Below, piece by piece: positions 24,874-33,755 of a stretch of DNA of 40,713 bases. The DNA is from Bacteroidota bacterium. GTDB lineage: Bacteria > Bacteroidota > Bacteroidia > UKL13-3. Under the pieces are notes generated by a model. That model made no database searches and was not told where the DNA came from. It was given only the letters and a program-made list of their open reading frames with translations. Position 1 is the stretch's first letter. Each line of letters begins with the position of its first letter. A program made the position numbers and the translations under genes. The stretch is taken from assembly GCA_947485745.1 (NCBI GenBank), contig CANKQY010000013.1, positions 1 to 40,713 on the forward strand, in the 5' to 3' direction.

Positions 24874-26772
24874 ATGGATCAAAAATTTAATTTAAACTAT
24901 TCTTTTCCTTCCCTGCATCCTTATTTAAAGCATGCTGCTAATAACATCAAAACTCCTGAGAGTATATACTTGTTAGAAAAAAAGAAAGACAACTACCATG
25001 AAATAACCTACAAACAAGTTTTGGATCAAGCCAATGCAATTTCTGCATTCTTTCATAACCTTGGCTACCAAAAGCAAGATATGGTTGCCCTTATCATAGA
25101 AAATTGCCCTGAATATATTTCATACGACCAAGGTTTGATGCAACTTGGTTTGGTTAATGTTTCTATTTATCCTACCCTTTCCGAATCGGAAATAGAATAC
25201 ATTTTAAATGATTCGGGCGCAAGAGCCATATTGGTTGGAACGCCGTTTCTATTAAAAAAAATAAACAAGATTAAACACAATTGTCCAAAATTAGAGCGCA
25301 TCATTATTGCCTTTAATACCGACAAAAGAGACGAAAGCATTACTACTTACGAGGAAATGATTTCTCAAGGAAGTTTGCTCTACCAAGATACCAAAAATCA
25401 AATTGATGCCATATGTGAATCGGTAACTAGAGACGATTTGAGTTGCTTGCTCTATACCTCTGGCACTACTGGAAAGCCTAAAGGTGCCATGCTTACCCAT
25501 GATAATTTCTTGAGCGATATTGAAATGGCAGTTGAGCTGATGTATATTGTTAACAAAGACTTTCGATTTTTGTCGTTTTTACCAATGTGCCACGTTTACG
25601 AAAGAACTGCTACTTATTACATGAGTACAGTTATTGGTTCACAAATTGCATTTGCACAGAGCTTGGAAGCATTAACAAGTAATATTCAAGAAATTAAGCC
25701 TACAGCTATTTTAACTGTTCCACGTCTTTTAGAAAGAATAGAAGAAAGGGTTAGAAAAAATGTTACCTCAAAAGGCGGTTTGAGCCTAAAAATATTTGAT
25801 TGGTCGATTAAAGTGGGCGAAAAACGTCGTCACTTAAGAGAAAATAACCAAACGCCTGGGCCTCTTTTATCTCTGCATTTGTTAGTAGCAGAAAAATTGG
25901 TGTTCTCTAAAATTAAAGAGAAACTTGGAGGCAATATGCAATTGATGATTTCTGGTGGAGGCGCAATGCCACAGCATGTTGGTGAGTTTTTTGGCAATAT
26001 AGGCGTAACTGTTTGTGAAGGATATGGACTTACAGAAACCTCCCCATTGGTTACGGTAAATGAGCCACACCGCCAAGTATTTGGAGCCGTGGGTAGAGTG
26101 GGAAGACTTAATGAAGTAGCAATTCAAAATGTAGAAACCAAAGAAATTATTACGGTTCAAACATTTGATTCTTTTAACCCCGATTTTGAATGCGCGGAAG
26201 GTGAAATTTTGGTGCGTGGCAGAAATGTAATGAAAGGTTATTGGAACCTGCCAGAAGCAACGGCAGAAGCCATTGATACAGATGGTTGGTTGCACACTGG
26301 TGATGTTGGAAAATTTTATAAAGGCTACCTAAAAATTACAGATAGGATCAAAAATATATTGGTGAATTCATTTGGCAAAAATATTTACCCAACGCCTATT
26401 GAAAGTGTTTATTTGAAATCGAATAAAATTGAGCAAATATTTTTAATTGGCGACAAGCAAGAATATTTAACTGCTATTATTGTTCCTTCAAAAGAAGAAA
26501 TGAAGGAGGTTTTTGGCTACAAAGAATCGTATTTTGAAGAAGCCGACGACTTTATCAGAGAAGAGAAAATTAGGAAGTGGCTAGATATTGACCTGCACAA
26601 ATATGCAACCGAATTAGGCAAATTTGAGCGTGTAAAACACTTTGCCATTAAACGCAGACCATTTAGTTTAGATTTAGGTGAAATTACTCCAACCCTAAAA
26701 GTTAAGCGCAAAATTGTAGAGCAAAAATACGAGAAAGAAATTAAAGCCATGTATGTGGCAATAGTTGACTAA
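24874..26772 (+). CDS. Long-chain fatty acid-CoA ligase (AMP-forming)
   Basis: An ANL-family acyl-CoA synthetase of 632 residues, FadD15/long-chain type, that activates fatty acids for beta-oxidation or lipid synthesis at the membrane. A3 motif LLYTSGTTGKPKGAMLTH is near residues 190-207. LPMCHVYERTATYY follows. The gate and substrate region GGAMPQHVGEFFGNIGVTVC leads to A5 EGYGLTETSPLVTVN. The hinge is DGWLHTGDVGKF then ITDRIKNILVNSFGKNIYPTPIE, and the C-terminus is TPTLKVKRKIVEQKY with the adenylation lysine. The start is ATG 24874. Its stop codon overlaps that of the convergent GNAT gene by four bases. Confidence 0.93.
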   Translation: MDQKFNLNYSFPSLHPYLKHAANNIKTPESIYLLEKKKDNYHEITYKQVLDQANAISAFFHNLGYQKQDMVALIIENCPEYISYDQGLMQLGLVNVSIYPTLSESEIEYILNDSGARAILVGTPFLLKKINKIKHNCPKLERIIIAFNTDKRDESITTYEEMISQGSLLYQDTKNQIDAICESVTRDDLSCLLYTSGTTGKPKGAMLTHDNFLSDIEMAVELMYIVNKDFRFLSFLPMCHVYERTATYYMSTVIGSQIAFAQSLEALTSNIQEIKPTAILTVPRLLERIEERVRKNVTSKGGLSLKIFDWSIKVGEKRRHLRENNQTPGPLLSLHLLVAEKLVFSKIKEKLGGNMQLMISGGGAMPQHVGEFFGNIGVTVCEGYGLTETSPLVTVNEPHRQVFGAVGRVGRLNEVAIQNVETKEIITVQTFDSFNPDFECAEGEILVRGRNVMKGYWNLPEATAEAIDTDGWLHTGDVGKFYKGYLKITDRIKNILVNSFGKNIYPTPIESVYLKSNKIEQIFLIGDKQEYLTAIIVPSKEEMKEVFGYKESYFEEADDFIREEKIRKWLDIDLHKYATELGKFERVKHFAIKRRPFSLDLGEITPTLKVKRKIVEQKYEKEIKAMYVAIVD

Positions 26773-27194
26773 TTCGCTTCCAAAACCATTTTTACATGTT
26801 CTATGCCGGCTTCCCAAAAGTTCTCTCCTTTCGGTTTGAACCCAAACCGGGCATACAAAGGTGCTGCCTCTAACTGAGCATGCAAATAGAGTAGTTTTCC
26901 ATTAGGGCTTAATTCATTTACTAAGGTTTGAACCAAGGCCGAAGCAACCCCTTTGTGCCTTGCTTCTTCCAAAACAGCGAAGCGCTCTAATTTATAACCG
27001 TTTTCTGTTTCTCTCCACCTGGCAGTGCCCACAGGAATGCCATCTAACAAGGCAAGAAAATGCACCGATTCTTCCTCATTTTCCCATTCTAATTCCTCTG
27101 GGCAATTTTGACCAATCACAAATACCACCCTGCGAATGGCCCATGCTCGCTCTAATTCAGCTTGATCTGAAATTTTATGAATCTCTATTTTCAT
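26769..27194 (-). CDS. GNAT-family N-acetyltransferase
   Basis: A 141-residue acetyltransferase of the GNAT fold. It has IRRVVFVIGQNCPEELEWE (the N-terminal part of YjcF/ElaA-like GNATs), ALLDGIPVGTARWRE, and ERFAVLEEARHKGVASALVQ (motif A, R/Q-x-x-G-x-A acetyl-CoA loop). LHAQLEAAPLYARFGF (motif B) and FWEAGIEHVKM near the end follow. The substrate is unknown and may be a small molecule or a protein. ATG 27192-27194 fits the family start. A TTG 45 bases upstream is in frame but adds residues lying in the aldolase promoter. It is divergent from the aldolase gene. Confidence 0.88.
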   Translation of the reverse strand: MKIEIHKISDQAELERAWAIRRVVFVIGQNCPEELEWENEEESVHFLALLDGIPVGTARWRETENGYKLERFAVLEEARHKGVASALVQTLVNELSPNGKLLYLHAQLEAAPLYARFGFKPKGENFWEAGIEHVKMVLEAN

Positions 27195-27197
27195 TTT

Positions 27198-27231
27198 TTT
27201 GAATGTTGTTTTGTAAAAAAATGTAAGTTTG
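27198..27231 (+). promoter_or_regulatory. Predicted promoter of the aldolase gene
   Basis: TTTG at 27198-27201, 22 bases, then TAAGTTTG at 27224-27231 followed by C: a perfect -7 element with spacing at the long end of the accepted range. Start ATG 27253 lies 21 bases on. Confidence 0.5.
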
Positions 27232-27252
27232 CACCGCAATTATACCTTAAAT

Positions 27253-28305
27253 ATGACAAAAATAGCCGAATTATTAGGCGATAGCGCATCGTCGTTATTG
27301 AACCATGAATGTAAAACCATTTCAAAAAGCCAATTGCATTTACCTGGTGGCGATTTCCTAGATCGCGTTTTCCTTCAAAGTAACCGCACTCCTCAAGTAC
27401 TAAGAAGCCTTGGAGCTATCTATGAGCACGGCAGATTAGGTGGATCTGGTTATGTTTCTATTTTACCTGTTGACCAAGGCATTGAGCACAGTGCTGGCGC
27501 ATCATTTGCACCAAACCCTGCTTACTTTGATCCAGAAAATATTATTAAGTTAGCCATTGAAGGTGGTTGCAATGCTGTTGCTTCTACCTACGGTGTATTG
27601 GCAGCTTGCTCTAGAAAATATGCACACAAAATTCCTTTCATTGTAAAATTAAACCACAATGAATTTTTGAGCTACCCTAATAAATTCGACCAAATTATGT
27701 TTGGTTCAGTAGACGAAGCTTGGAACTTAGGTGCAACTGCTGTAGGTGCAACTATCTATTTTGGATCAGACGAAAGTGGTCGCCAAATACAAGAAGTTGC
27801 TGCTGCATTTGAACGCGCGCACGAACTTGGCATGGCAACTGTTTTATGGTGCTATACCCGTAACAACGCATTCAAAAAAGATGGCGTAGATTACCATACT
27901 GCTGCAGATTTAACGGGCCAAGCCAACCATTTAGGCGTAACCATCCAAGCAGATATTATCAAACAAAAATTACCTACAACCAATGGTGGTTATACTGCCT
28001 TAAACTTTGGTAAAACACATAACAAAGTTTATACTGAACTTTCATCCAGTCACCCTATTGATTTAACTCGCTACCAAATAGCAAATTGCTACATGGGTCG
28101 CATGGGTTTAATAAACTCAGGTGGAGAAAGCAAAGGAGCTACAGATTTAGCAGAAGCAGTAACCACAGCAGTAATCAACAAACGCGCTGGCGGACACGGT
28201 TTAATCTCTGGACGTAAAGCCTTCCAAAAACCAATGAACGAAGGTGTTGCTTTACTAAACGCCATCCAAGACGTATACTTAGACCAAAGCGTCACTATCG
28301 CATAA
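27253..28305 (+). CDS. fbaB: Class I fructose-bisphosphate aldolase (DhnA/FbaB type)
   Basis: Cleaves or forms fructose 1,6-bisphosphate in glycolysis and gluconeogenesis through a Schiff base. It has 350 residues, the length of E. coli FbaB, and very similar sequence: [44 protein letters not shown] (the segment with the Schiff-base lysine region), [41 protein letters not shown] and the terminal [14 protein letters not shown] 27253 is chosen over TTG 27229, which would fall within the promoter. It appears monocistronic, with a strong terminator at 28434. Confidence 0.95.
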   Translation: MTKIAELLGDSASSLLNHECKTISKSQLHLPGGDFLDRVFLQSNRTPQVLRSLGAIYEHGRLGGSGYVSILPVDQGIEHSAGASFAPNPAYFDPENIIKLAIEGGCNAVASTYGVLAACSRKYAHKIPFIVKLNHNEFLSYPNKFDQIMFGSVDEAWNLGATAVGATIYFGSDESGRQIQEVAAAFERAHELGMATVLWCYTRNNAFKKDGVDYHTAADLTGQANHLGVTIQADIIKQKLPTTNGGYTALNFGKTHNKVYTELSSSHPIDLTRYQIANCYMGRMGLINSGGESKGATDLAEAVTTAVINKRAGGHGLISGRKAFQKPMNEGVALLNAIQDVYLDQSVTIA

Positions 28306-28338
28306 TATGCCCGCACAACTATCATCCTCCTCCCGTAA

Positions 28339-28358
28339 AAACGCGATTCATCGCGTTT
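28339..28358. repeat. Hairpin AAACGCGA-TTCA-TCGCGTTT
   Basis: A perfect 8-bp stem with a 4-base loop, 34 bases after the aldolase stop. It lacks a T-tract (TTTCG follows), so it is more likely a repeat or mRNA 3' stabilising hairpin than a terminator. Confidence 0.55.
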
Positions 28359-28433
28359 CGTTGCGGTAGGCTAAGACATGATATAAAAGCAAAACTTGCG
28401 GCAAGGATACACACAACCATATGTAAACCCATA

Positions 28434-28473
28434 AGCAGAAAGGCACCTAAAACTAGGTGCCTTTCTGCTTTTT
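28434..28473 (+). terminator. Strong rho-independent terminator after fbaB
   Basis: A perfect 16-bp inverted repeat (28434-28449 and 28454-28469), loop AAAC, then TTTT. It lies 128 bases beyond the aldolase stop. Confidence 0.9.
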
Positions 28474-28497
28474 GTTTAACCAAACCCATGACCAGGC

Positions 28498-28603
28498 TTC
28501 GACAAGCTCAGCCACCGTTCATTCGACAGGCTCAGTGACCGGTAATTGCTAAATGCCAGACAACTGCTAAAAGCCAGGTGCCAGATGCTAGCTGCCAGAA
28601 GCC
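28498..28603. repeat. Intergenic repeats: two TTCGACARGCTCAG copies and a GCCAG-rich tract
   Basis: The gap 28306-28702 has no gene. Copy 1 (28498-28517, TTCGACAAGCTCAGCCACCG) and copy 2 (28522-28541, TTCGACAGGCTCAGTGACCG) are direct repeats differing at three positions. After them, 28546-28603 is a degenerate tandem of GCCAG and TGCTA words (four or more copies). These resemble dispersed intergenic repeats found in many bacterial genomes, and are GC-rich against their surroundings. No ORF or transposase is present. Confidence 0.7.
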
Positions 28604-28702
28604 TTAACCCAAAGACTAACTCTTATAAACCAACACTTTAAGTAATTTTTCTTGGTATAATTGATTGGATGCTTTTATTTCGAACCTTATTAATGTTTTG
28701 AA

Positions 28703-29572
28703 ATGAGTTGGTATAAACGCGTTAAAGAAGGAATAACTACCCTAACATCCGAGAAGAAATTGGTGCCCGATGGTTTGTGGCACAAGTGCAGCAGGTGTAA
28801 GAAAACCTTTTTGGTGGAGGATCATCAAAACAATGCTTATGTATGTACTAATTGCAACTACCACGATAAGGTAGGCTCTCATGAGTATTTTGAAATTTTA
28901 TTTGGAGATAACTTTGAAGAGCTTTTTGCCAATATAATGCCTAGCGATCCTTTACATTTTAAAGACACCAAAGAATATGCCAAGCGCCTTGTTGAATCGC
29001 AAGAGAAAAGTGGCCTAAGCGATGCCATGCGTGTTGCTGTAGGTAATATTGCTGAAGATATGAAGTTGGTGGTTGCTTGTATGGATTTTGGATTTATTGG
29101 TGGTAGTATGGGCAGTGTTGTTGGCGAAAAAATTGCGAGAGCTATAGACTATGCTAGAGAGAACAGAATTCCGTTGATGATTATCTCCAAATCTGGCGGT
29201 GCGCGCATGATGGAAGCCGCATTCTCATTGATGCAAATGGCTAAAACTTCTGCCAAACTTGCCCTATTGGGTCAGGCAGGAGTACCTTATATTTCTTTAC
29301 TGACTGATCCAACCACGGGTGGAGTAACTGCTAGTTATGCCATGTTGGGCGATGTGAACATTGCCGAACCAGAAGCCTTAATTGGATTTGCTGGTCCCAG
29401 GGTAATCAGAGAAACCATTGGAAAAGATTTGCCAAAAGGTTTCCAAAGTTCGGAGTTTGTGTTGGAGCATGGATTCTTGGATTTTATTGTGAACAGAAAT
29501 GAGCTCAAAGCCAAGCTAAACGACTTGCTTCATATCATGACTAAAACACCTATTTTGAAAAAGGAATCGTAA
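28703..29572 (+). CDS. accD: Acetyl-CoA carboxylase carboxyltransferase subunit beta
   Basis: Carboxyltransferase beta subunit, partner of AccA, making malonyl-CoA for fatty acid synthesis. The length is 289 residues. The N-terminal zinc finger uses Cys29, Cys32, Cys48 and Cys51 ([10 protein letters not shown] and YVCTNCNYH). The crotonase-fold core has [34 protein letters not shown] and [20 protein letters not shown], then [14 protein letters not shown]. The start is ATG 28703. A terminator follows at 29589, so it is transcribed apart from the LUD-domain gene. accA and the biotin carrier/carboxylase genes are not in the window. Confidence 0.96.
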   Translation: MSWYKRVKEGITTLTSEKKLVPDGLWHKCSRCKKTFLVEDHQNNAYVCTNCNYHDKVGSHEYFEILFGDNFEELFANIMPSDPLHFKDTKEYAKRLVESQEKSGLSDAMRVAVGNIAEDMKLVVACMDFGFIGGSMGSVVGEKIARAIDYARENRIPLMIISKSGGARMMEAAFSLMQMAKTSAKLALLGQAGVPYISLLTDPTTGGVTASYAMLGDVNIAEPEALIGFAGPRVIRETIGKDLPKGFQSSEFVLEHGFLDFIVNRNELKAKLNDLLHIMTKTPILKKES

Positions 29573-29588
29573 TTTTAAAGCCCTATAC

Positions 29589-29628
29589 AAAAAGCTGTTT
29601 TGACCCTAAAGTTAAAACAGCTTTTTTT
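29589..29628 (+). terminator. Rho-independent terminator after accD
   Basis: A stem of AAAAAGCTGTTTT (29589-29601), paired with AAAACAGCTTTTT and extended by a few bases across one mismatch, then seven T ending at 29628. It lies 17 bases after the accD stop. Confidence 0.85.
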
Positions 29629-29659
29629 GTGCCATATTATTTACATAAATTGCGGTTCA

Positions 29660-30337
29660 TTGGAAAAGGAAATAACAACATCGAAGGAGAAAATCCTGAA
29701 AAAGGTAAGAACTGCCTTAAATTATAAATCAAAGAGTAGCTTTCAGAACATAGACCTGGAAAGCAATGTGTTTGTACGCCCCGAAGGTGAAGCGCTCTCT
29801 GAGATGTTTGTGAAAAAATTTGTAGCAGTAAATGGTCAATTTGTTTATTGCGATAACCAATTTGATTGTGTAGATAAATTGCTAAACCTCATAGAAGAGC
29901 GCAAATGGAAGTATATCTTTAGTTGGGAAGATACCATTCAAACTATGCTGGATGAGTCTGGCATACAATACTACAATAAGAAAGACCATTTAGAAAAAAT
30001 ACAGGCATCCGTTACAGGCTGTGAATCACTGTTGGCAAGCTCTGGTACAATTTTAGTTAGTAGCACAAAAAACAGCAGAACCCTCACCATTTGGCCTCCT
30101 GTTCATGTGGTGATTGCTAAAAGATCGCAGGTTGTTTTAGATATCAAAGAATCATTACAAAGCATGCGCAACCGCTATGGAAAAAACATGCCTTCTATGA
30201 TGAGTTATATTACCGGCCCAAGCAGAACCGATGAGTTACCAAGCTCTGATTCCGACAATTTACCTAAAACGGTTATTGGTGCACACGGACCAATAGAGCT
30301 CATCCTATTTTTGATTGACGACCGCAAGCAAGATTAA
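29660..30337 (+). CDS. LUD-domain protein (LutC/YkgG family)
   Basis: A 225-residue protein of the LUD (LutC/DUF162) family. LutC works with LutA and LutB in oxidation of L-lactate in some bacteria, but solitary members in Bacteroidota have no proven role and lutA/lutB are not adjacent. It begins with TTSKEKILKKVRTALNY, the usual N-terminal helix, followed by CESLLASSGTILVSS and RTLTIWPPVHVVIAKRSQ, then TGPSRTDELPSS, conserved in the domain. There is no ATG before the helix. TTG 29660 is chosen because it places LEKEITTSKEKIL at the start. An earlier TTG (29600) lies inside the accD terminator and is rejected. lpxH follows after 12 bases. Confidence 0.82.
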   Translation: MEKEITTSKEKILKKVRTALNYKSKSSFQNIDLESNVFVRPEGEALSEMFVKKFVAVNGQFVYCDNQFDCVDKLLNLIEERKWKYIFSWEDTIQTMLDESGIQYYNKKDHLEKIQASVTGCESLLASSGTILVSSTKNSRTLTIWPPVHVVIAKRSQVVLDIKESLQSMRNRYGKNMPSMMSYITGPSRTDELPSSDSDNLPKTVIGAHGPIELILFLIDDRKQD

Positions 30338-30349
30338 GCCAATATTGTT

Positions 30350-31090
30350 TTGAAGAAGATTTATTTTGCCTCCGATTTCCATTTAGGTATCCCAGATGCC
30401 GCCTCTAGTTTTGAAAGAGAGAAAAGGATTATTCGCTGGCTGAACCAAATAAAACCAGACTGCGAGGCCTTATACCTTTTAGGGGATACTTTTGATTTTT
30501 GGTTTGAATATAAACTGGTTGTTCCAAAGGGAAATGTTAGGCTACTTGCTAAAATTGCAGAATTTGCCGATGAGGGCATACCTGTTCATGTTTTCCATGG
30601 CAACCATGATTTGTGGCAGTTTGGCTATTTTGAAAAAGAACTAGGTGTTCAAGTTCATGCTGAACCTATCAGTATTCAGCTAGGAAAACACCTCTTCTAT
30701 ATTGGGCATGGCGATGGTTTAGGAGACGGCTGGCGATTTAACTTTATATTATGGATTTATAGAAATAAGTTCTTCCAAAGAATTTTTGCTTTTATTCATC
30801 CTAACCTTGGAATAGGCTTTGCCAATTTTTTGAGTCACAGAAGTAAGCTCAAAACCTTTGATGGAAACTTTACCTTTAATGGGGAAGAAGAATTTTTGGT
30901 TAAGTATTGCAGGCACCTAATAGCACAAGGCGATAAAAGCGAATACTACGTTTTTGGCCACCGACATTTACCCATGATTTATGATTTGGATCAAACCAAA
31001 AAATACGTAAACTTAGGAGATTGGATTGGGTTTAATACCTATGCAGTTTACGACGGACAAGCATTAACAATTGAAAAATTTGAAGGCTAA
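30350..31090 (+). CDS. lpxH: UDP-2,3-diacylglucosamine diphosphatase (LpxH-like)
   Basis: Calcineurin-like metallophosphoesterase of 246 residues, likely the lipid A pathway enzyme that hydrolyses UDP-2,3-diacylglucosamine to lipid X at the membrane. Metal motifs are SDFHLG (Asp9, His11), LLGDTFDFW, FHGNHDLW, IGHGDGLGDGW and VFGHRHLP. E. coli LpxH has GNRD where this has GNHD, so substrate assignment rests on overall resemblance to Bacteroidota LpxH proteins. The start is TTG 30350 (TTG AAG AAG ATT). No ATG is available before the first metal motif. It is co-transcribed with the LUD gene and overlaps the next gene by 20 bases. Confidence 0.85.
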   Translation: MKKIYFASDFHLGIPDAASSFEREKRIIRWLNQIKPDCEALYLLGDTFDFWFEYKLVVPKGNVRLLAKIAEFADEGIPVHVFHGNHDLWQFGYFEKELGVQVHAEPISIQLGKHLFYIGHGDGLGDGWRFNFILWIYRNKFFQRIFAFIHPNLGIGFANFLSHRSKLKTFDGNFTFNGEEEFLVKYCRHLIAQGDKSEYYVFGHRHLPMIYDLDQTKKYVNLGDWIGFNTYAVYDGQALTIEKFEG

Positions 31091-31916
31091 ATATCCATTT
31101 AGTTTAGTTACAAATGCCGCCAACTATTTAGTTGGCATGTTCGCTTTTTTGCTTTTAAGTAGCTTTCAACCCTCATGGAATTTATTGACCCAAATTAGCT
31201 TACAGGCTAAAGACATAGAAACAGATAGGGTAGGTAATATTTATGTGGTGAGCAATACCAATCAACTGTATAAATATGATGCCACTGGCAAGTTGTTAAG
31301 CACACTCAACTATGCTTACCAAGGCAACATCACCCACATTGATGCCAGTAACCCCATGGAATTGTACCTGTTTTATAGGGAGATGAATGCTGTTGTATTT
31401 TTGGACAATAACCTTGCTTATAGAGGCAAGCTAAATCTCAGCGACGCAGGTATTACTCAAGCTTCAGCCATTGCTAGGAGTTACAACAATACCATTTGGG
31501 TATTTGATCAAGGCGATTTACAATTGAAAAATTTGAGCAAAGAGGGTAATCTTATCCAAGCAAGTGGCAATGTTTTACAATTTGCCCAAAGTAAAAACCT
31601 CAACCCCTCTTTGATCATCGATAATGGATCGAGGGTATTTGTAAATGAAAGTACTGAGGGCATTTTGGTGTTTGATGTATTTGCCAATTACATTAAAACC
31701 ATACCAATTAAACTTAAGGAAGAGTTTAAGATTTTAAACGATGAATTATTTTATAGAAGTGGCAATAATTTAATCAGTTATAGGTTCAGCACTTTACAGA
31801 GAGACACCTTGCAATTGCCAGATAGCAATTTTGCTGCATTTAGTGTAGAAAAGGAAAGACTTTTTGTGCTGAACACTCTGGGCATAAGCATTTACAGCTA
31901 CAAACCACAGAAGTAG
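31071..31916 (+). CDS. Secreted beta-propeller-like protein, function unknown
   Basis: Up to 281 residues. After a hydrophobic segment (YLVGMFAFLLLSSFQ) the protein shows repeated blade-like units: IETDRVGNIYVVSNTNQLYKYDATGK, then SYNNTIWVFDQGDLQLKNL and FVNESTEGILVFDVF, as in NHL/WD-type propellers. It is probably exported to the periplasm. The start is unclear: TTG 31071 or TTG 31080 gives a basic N-tail before the hydrophobic segment (K-x-K-Y), whereas ATG 31137 gives a signal lacking positive charge. The upstream TTG is therefore preferred. It overlaps lpxH by 20 bases, implying coupling. I do not recognise a named family. Confidence 0.65.
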   Translation: MKNLKAKYPFSLVTNAANYLVGMFAFLLLSSFQPSWNLLTQISLQAKDIETDRVGNIYVVSNTNQLYKYDATGKLLSTLNYAYQGNITHIDASNPMELYLFYREMNAVVFLDNNLAYRGKLNLSDAGITQASAIARSYNNTIWVFDQGDLQLKNLSKEGNLIQASGNVLQFAQSKNLNPSLIIDNGSRVFVNESTEGILVFDVFANYIKTIPIKLKEEFKILNDELFYRSGNNLISYRFSTLQRDTLQLPDSNFAAFSVEKERLFVLNTLGISIYSYKPQK

Positions 31917-31927
31917 CTAGCCTTTTA

Positions 31928-31957
31928 TTGTAAATTCTTAAGGATGCGCTATCTTTG
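31928..31957 (+). promoter_or_regulatory. Consensus promoter of prfA
   Basis: TTG (31928-31930), exactly 19 bases, TATCTTTG (31950-31957) followed by C: a full match to the Bacteroidota consensus. ATG 31976 lies 18 bases downstream. Confidence 0.7.
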
Positions 31958-31975
31958 CGCCCTCTCAAAAACAAC

Positions 31976-33046
31976 ATGTTAGATAAATTAGAAGCCATAT
32001 ACCAACGTTTTAAGCAAGTAGAAGAGCAATTAAGTCAGCCCGATGTATTGGCCGACATGAAGCGTTTTACCCAAATGAACCGCGAATACAAAGGATTACA
32101 AAAGATTGTAGATAAGTACTTTGAATACAAAAATATAGTAGGTAACATACAAAACGCCAGAGAAATTCTGAAAACCGAAAAGGACGATGAAATGCGTGAA
32201 ATGGCCAAAATGGAATTGGATGAGCTTGAGCCAAAAATAGCACCCATTGAGGAAGAAGTAAGAATATTGATGATTCCGCCCGATCCGGAAGATAGCAAAA
32301 ATGCCTTATTGGAAATTAGGGGTGGAACCGGTGGCGATGAGGCCAGTATTTTTGCCGGAGATTTGTACCGCATGTACATGTATTTCTGCGAAAAAAGAGG
32401 TTGGAAAACAGAGGTAGTAGATTTTACAGAAGGTACAGCAGGTGGTTACAAAGAAATTATTATTGAAGTAAGTGGCGAAGATGTTTACGGCATCTTAAAA
32501 TATGAAAGTGGTGTTCACCGCGTGCAGCGCGTGCCAGAAACTGAAACAGCTGGAAGGGTTCATACCTCTGCAGCTACAATAGTGGTATTGCCAGAAGCCG
32601 AAGAAGTGGATGTATATTTAAACCCGGCAGATGTAGATATGCAAACCTCTCGTTCTGGAGGTGCAGGTGGACAGAATGTAAATAAAATTGAAAGTAAGGT
32701 ACAGCTAACCCACAGGCCTTCTGGCTTGGTGGTAGTTTGCCAAATTGAAAGAACGCAAAATGGTAACCGCGAACGTGCCATGCAAATGTTGCGATCAAAA
32801 TTATACGAGATTGAATTAACCAAGCACAACGGAGATATTGCCAGCCGTAGAAAAACCATGGTATCTACTGGCGACCGTTCTGCAAAAATTAGAACTTACA
32901 ATTACCCACAAAGTAGGGTAACCGATCATAGAATTGGCTATACAGCCTACAATTTACCAGAGGTAATGAATGGCAATATTCAAACATTTATTGACCAACT
33001 CCAAGTAGCAGAAAACGCCGAGAAAATGAAAGAAGGGGGAATTTAA
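31976..33046 (+). CDS. prfA: Peptide chain release factor 1
   Basis: RF1 recognises UAA and UAG stop codons and triggers peptide release. It has 356 residues from ATG 31976. An in-frame start further upstream (31955) lies inside the promoter and is rejected. The stop-codon recognition PxT motif is PET in HRVQRVPETETAGRVHTSA, which marks RF1 rather than RF2. The catalytic GGQ is residues 231-233 in SRSGGAGGQNVNKIESK. The C-terminal DHRIGYTAYNLPEVMNG is normal. Its stop codon overlaps the convergent stop of the gene at 33043 by four bases. Confidence 0.96.
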   Translation: MLDKLEAIYQRFKQVEEQLSQPDVLADMKRFTQMNREYKGLQKIVDKYFEYKNIVGNIQNAREILKTEKDDEMREMAKMELDELEPKIAPIEEEVRILMIPPDPEDSKNALLEIRGGTGGDEASIFAGDLYRMYMYFCEKRGWKTEVVDFTEGTAGGYKEIIIEVSGEDVYGILKYESGVHRVQRVPETETAGRVHTSAATIVVLPEAEEVDVYLNPADVDMQTSRSGGAGGQNVNKIESKVQLTHRPSGLVVVCQIERTQNGNRERAMQMLRSKLYEIELTKHNGDIASRRKTMVSTGDRSAKIRTYNYPQSRVTDHRIGYTAYNLPEVMNGNIQTFIDQLQVAENAEKMKEGGI

Positions 33047-33612
33047 CCTAACCGATGCGTCATCACATATTGTACTTCGGTGTAGAGCTGCATGGGATTG
33101 AATTTGCGCCAATTGAATTCATCTAGCTCTCCGCCAAAATTGAGGTAATAATCTATGTTAGCCTTTTTGAATTCTTCTAATACATGAGGTTGAAAATTAA
33201 TGGCGGCAATCCAACCTTCTTCTTCCACATCTTGGAACCATTCTTCATAATAACTATCGTCGCTGCTATGAAAATTTAGCACATTTTCGCCAATTAAAAT
33301 GAACTTGAAAATACCATTTACGTTCAATGGCTCAACAACTTCGCGTTTAAGAAACATCACATCATTGTGGATGGCGTCATTCCATTCTCCCAGTAGTTCA
33401 ATTACTGCAAACCCTTTTTGGTAATCTGCAAACAAAATTTTAAGGTATAATGTGGGCGAACCAAACTCATCCCATTGCGGATGGATTACATAGTTATAAA
33501 TTTGATTCGTAAATTCAAATTCGCTGTACTCGCGCTCATAGAAAGGCGATACAGGATCCTGCTCGCTCTGATACATATCTCTCCAACGGTAAAAAGGCTC
33601 CAACTCTTGCAT
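33043..33612 (-). CDS. Conserved hypothetical acidic protein
   Basis: A 189-residue soluble, acidic protein rich in aromatic residues: FYRWRDMYQSEQDPVSPFY at the start, YNYVIHPQWDEFGSPTLYLKILFADY, VIELLGEWNDAIHNDVMFLKRE, then FQDVEEEGWIAAINF. The composition and gene position suggest a genuine conserved Bacteroidota protein, but I cannot name the family or a function. No signal, membrane segment or catalytic motif is seen. ATG 33610-33612 is preferred to an in-frame TTG two codons upstream. Its 3' end overlaps prfA by four bases, tail to tail. Confidence 0.78.
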   Translation of the reverse strand: MQELEPFYRWRDMYQSEQDPVSPFYEREYSEFEFTNQIYNYVIHPQWDEFGSPTLYLKILFADYQKGFAVIELLGEWNDAIHNDVMFLKREVVEPLNVNGIFKFILIGENVLNFHSSDDSYYEEWFQDVEEEGWIAAINFQPHVLEEFKKANIDYYLNFGGELDEFNWRKFNPMQLYTEVQYVMTHRLG

Positions 33613-33755
33613 GGTCAAATTTTTATAAAAAAGATGAGAATAACAATCATTTAAATGATAAGAACGATAAATATTACGAACAAAAAAACTGTTTAAACTA
33701 ATAAAAAAATTAACCTAACCCTTTTTAAAATAAAAGAAGATATTAACTTGCGCAA

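Noticed and set aside
25882-26295. 137-residue minus-strand frame inside the acyl-CoA synthetase gene
   Set aside because: Lies fully antisense to conserved ANL motifs. Its composition is not protein-like.
29600-29659. Longer N-terminus for the LUD-domain protein from TTG 29600
   Set aside because: The extra 20 residues would be translated from the accD terminator hairpin and do not resemble the family.
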